From contig JABJQE010000081.1 in the NCBI GenBank assembly GCA_018663565.1, forward strand, positions 1 through 15,410: a stretch of 15,410 nucleotides of DNA, in the 5' to 3' direction. This document shows positions 14,352-15,410 of the stretch, in pieces. Below the pieces are notes generated by a model. It had not been told where the DNA came from. It saw only the letters and a list, made by a program, of their open reading frames with translations, and searched no databases. Each line of letters opens with the position of its first letter. Position 1 is the first letter of the stretch. The position numbers and the translations under genes were made by a program. Origin of the DNA: Phycisphaerae bacterium. GTDB lineage: Bacteria; Planctomycetota; Phycisphaerae; Phycisphaerales; SM1A02.

Positions 14352-15410
14352 AACTCGAGACGCATCTGATGGGCTCGACCCGGGGATATGGGCAGCTCGC
14401 GGCCTCCCCGGGTGTTACAGATGCAGAATCTGCATCGCTTGGCGTCATCGATATTGGTCAGCCAGCGGGCGGTCGTGCCGAGCGACTTGCAACCCACATT
14501 GTTGCAGTCTGCCGCCTACTTCCAAGCGGCCGATTCGCGTTGACGCGCTGCGTCGCAGGCGATTTTGATGATGCGGGGCGACCAACGATTGAGTTTCGCA
14601 GCATCATCATGGATGCGACTGAATGGGTGTGGCCCATGAGAACTGGACTTGCGTCGCTCTTGAACTCGAATGTATTTTGGAATGATGAGGCATTTGTCAG
14701 GGGCCAGTACATTGAGTGGTCGGTTGCAGAGCCCTCGGGTGGTTTTCGAGACGATGATGTAGCCGCCATAGAACGACTGGTTTCAAGCGGGGCGGGGCCT
14801 GTGCTCTTGAAGTCAAACACGCGACATGATGCCGCGCTCGTGCAGTTCGTGGCTTCAGTCCCCGAAGGAGTTGCCCGTCAGTTGCAGTGGGGCATCGGTC
14901 TTGCTCGGCCATGCAGCGGACTTGATCTGGCCACGCTTGCTGGCGGCGGGGCAGAGGGGCACGCCGTGCACATTCTCAATGACCCCCCCGGGCCGCGTGG
15001 GCACACTGGGCCATCGATTGCCACACTCTCTTTCGACTCAGATGATCGTGGAGTTCAAGCAACCCGCAGTATGTGGTGGGTGGTGATTGGCGTGGCCGTT
15101 GTGCTTGGTCTTGGATTGTGGTGGGTGTTGTCGGTGGAATCGACCACGCCAACACTCGTCACGCCGCGAGATGTTACGCCATCCGCTTCGCAACAGCCCG
15201 GTGAGCCTTCCAACGCGGCGTCTGCGCAGGGCGAGTCCGCGTCTACCTCGACATCGTCGCCCGGTGATCCGTCAGAATCTCAAGCTTCGCAACAGCCCGG
15301 TGAGCCTTCCAGCGCGGCGTCTGCGCAGGGCGAGTCCGCGTCTACCTCGACATCGTCGCCCGGTGATCCATCAGAATCTCAAGCTTCGCAACAGCCCGGT
15401 GAGCCTTCCA
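14348..15410 (+). CDS. GAP1-like membrane protein with repetitive Ser-rich tail, 3' partial
   Basis: The frame is open from the ATG at 14348 to the window end (354 codons, no stop). Residues 1-130 resemble the N-terminal domain of GTPase-associated protein 1. MGSTRGYGQLAASPGV (residues 8-23) matches its YxSxRGG…LAxSPG pattern, and LLPSGRFALTRCVAGDFDD with AGRPTIEFRSIIM its later strands. Residues 135-235 include VASVPEGVARQLQWGIGLA and GLDLATLAGG, which recall the GAP1 middle domain. These assignments come from recalled family patterns, not a search. A single membrane helix follows (about 243-264, MWWVVIGVAVVLGLGLWWVL), then a tail rich in Ser, Pro, Gln and Glu built from 33-residue repeats (from about residue 280). 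The ATGA overlap with the GTPase gene suggests coupled synthesis. Known GAP1 proteins act with GTPases; the membrane anchor and repetitive tail are unusual. The C-terminus is outside the window. Confidence 0.78.
   Translation, partial: MKLETHLMGSTRGYGQLAASPGVTDAESASLGVIDIGQPAGGRAERLATHIVAVCRLLPSGRFALTRCVAGDFDDAGRPTIEFRSIIMDATEWVWPMRTGLASLLNSNVFWNDEAFVRGQYIEWSVAEPSGGFRDDDVAAIERLVSSGAGPVLLKSNTRHDAALVQFVASVPEGVARQLQWGIGLARPCSGLDLATLAGGGAEGHAVHILNDPPGPRGHTGPSIATLSFDSDDRGVQATRSMWWVVIGVAVVLGLGLWWVLSVESTTPTLVTPRDVTPSASQQPGEPSNAASAQGESASTSTSSPGDPSESQASQQPGEPSSAASAQGESASTSTSSPGDPSESQASQQPGEPS
15185..15410 (+). repeat. 99-base in-frame tandem repeat in the GAP1-like tail
   Basis: Two complete copies (15185-15283 and 15284-15382) and the first 28 bases of a third (15383-15410) are present. 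The complete copies differ at two bases: AAC to AGC (Asn to Ser) and a silent CCG to CCA. Each encodes 33 residues. The unit contains two related halves, one around PGEPSNAAS and one around PGDPSESQAS, so it probably arose by duplication of a shorter element. Near identity at DNA level, including synonymous sites, points to recent expansion or ongoing homogenisation. Confidence 0.95.

Noticed and set aside
15185..15410. Direct repeats at the window end as a possible CRISPR array
   Set aside because: The unit is 99 bases with no unique spacers, stays in frame with the upstream gene and encodes a regular 33-residue repeat.

Overview
The window is gene-dense bacterial DNA of moderately high GC. 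It has no tRNA or rRNA genes, no insertion sequences and no CRISPR array. Several things fit a member of the Planctomycetota, perhaps Phycisphaerae: a small one-helix protein with a Pro/Ala-rich linker, a Xaa-Pro peptidase–accB–accC cluster, a membrane-tethered GspE-like protein beside PilT, and anchored GTPase/GAP1-like proteins. This placement is an inference from gene content; no ribosomal or marker gene is present to test it.

Layout. (1) Positions 1-3888, + strand: four overlapping genes. They are an exporter-fold ABC half-transporter cut by the window edge, a FecCD-type permease, its BtuD/FecE-type ATPase, and a small single-helix protein. (2) Positions 3889-6969, + strand: a perfect inverted repeat set against a TATACT box, then an M24 Xaa-Pro peptidase, accB (biotin carrier) and accC (biotin carboxylase). 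The last two begin fatty-acid synthesis. (3) Positions 7003-11634, − strand: an apparent operon read as a PilT-like ATPase, then a membrane-anchored GspE/PilB-like protein with its ATPase motifs destroyed, then a CvpA-like membrane protein with a large soluble domain. (4) Positions 11635-11789: a divergent intergenic region with a good guaB promoter whose predicted transcript start falls on the guaB ATG. (5) Positions 11790-13271, + strand: guaB (IMP dehydrogenase). (6) Positions 13284 to the window end, + strand: a two-gene module. A GTPase with a C-terminal membrane anchor overlaps by 4 bases a protein whose N-terminal region resembles GTPase-associated protein 1 (GAP1). That protein has one membrane helix and a Ser-rich tail made of near-identical 99-base tandem repeats, and it runs off the window end.

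Most of the window is housekeeping (fatty-acid, purine and peptide metabolism, metal or cofactor uptake). The two places with unusual biology are the GTPase/GAP1-like membrane module (13284-15410) and the operon that pairs an intact PilT-like motor with a dead, membrane-bound GspE-like partner (7003-11634). In both, NTPase-fold proteins are tied to the membrane next to a protein of unknown partner function. Either could be a poorly described membrane system.
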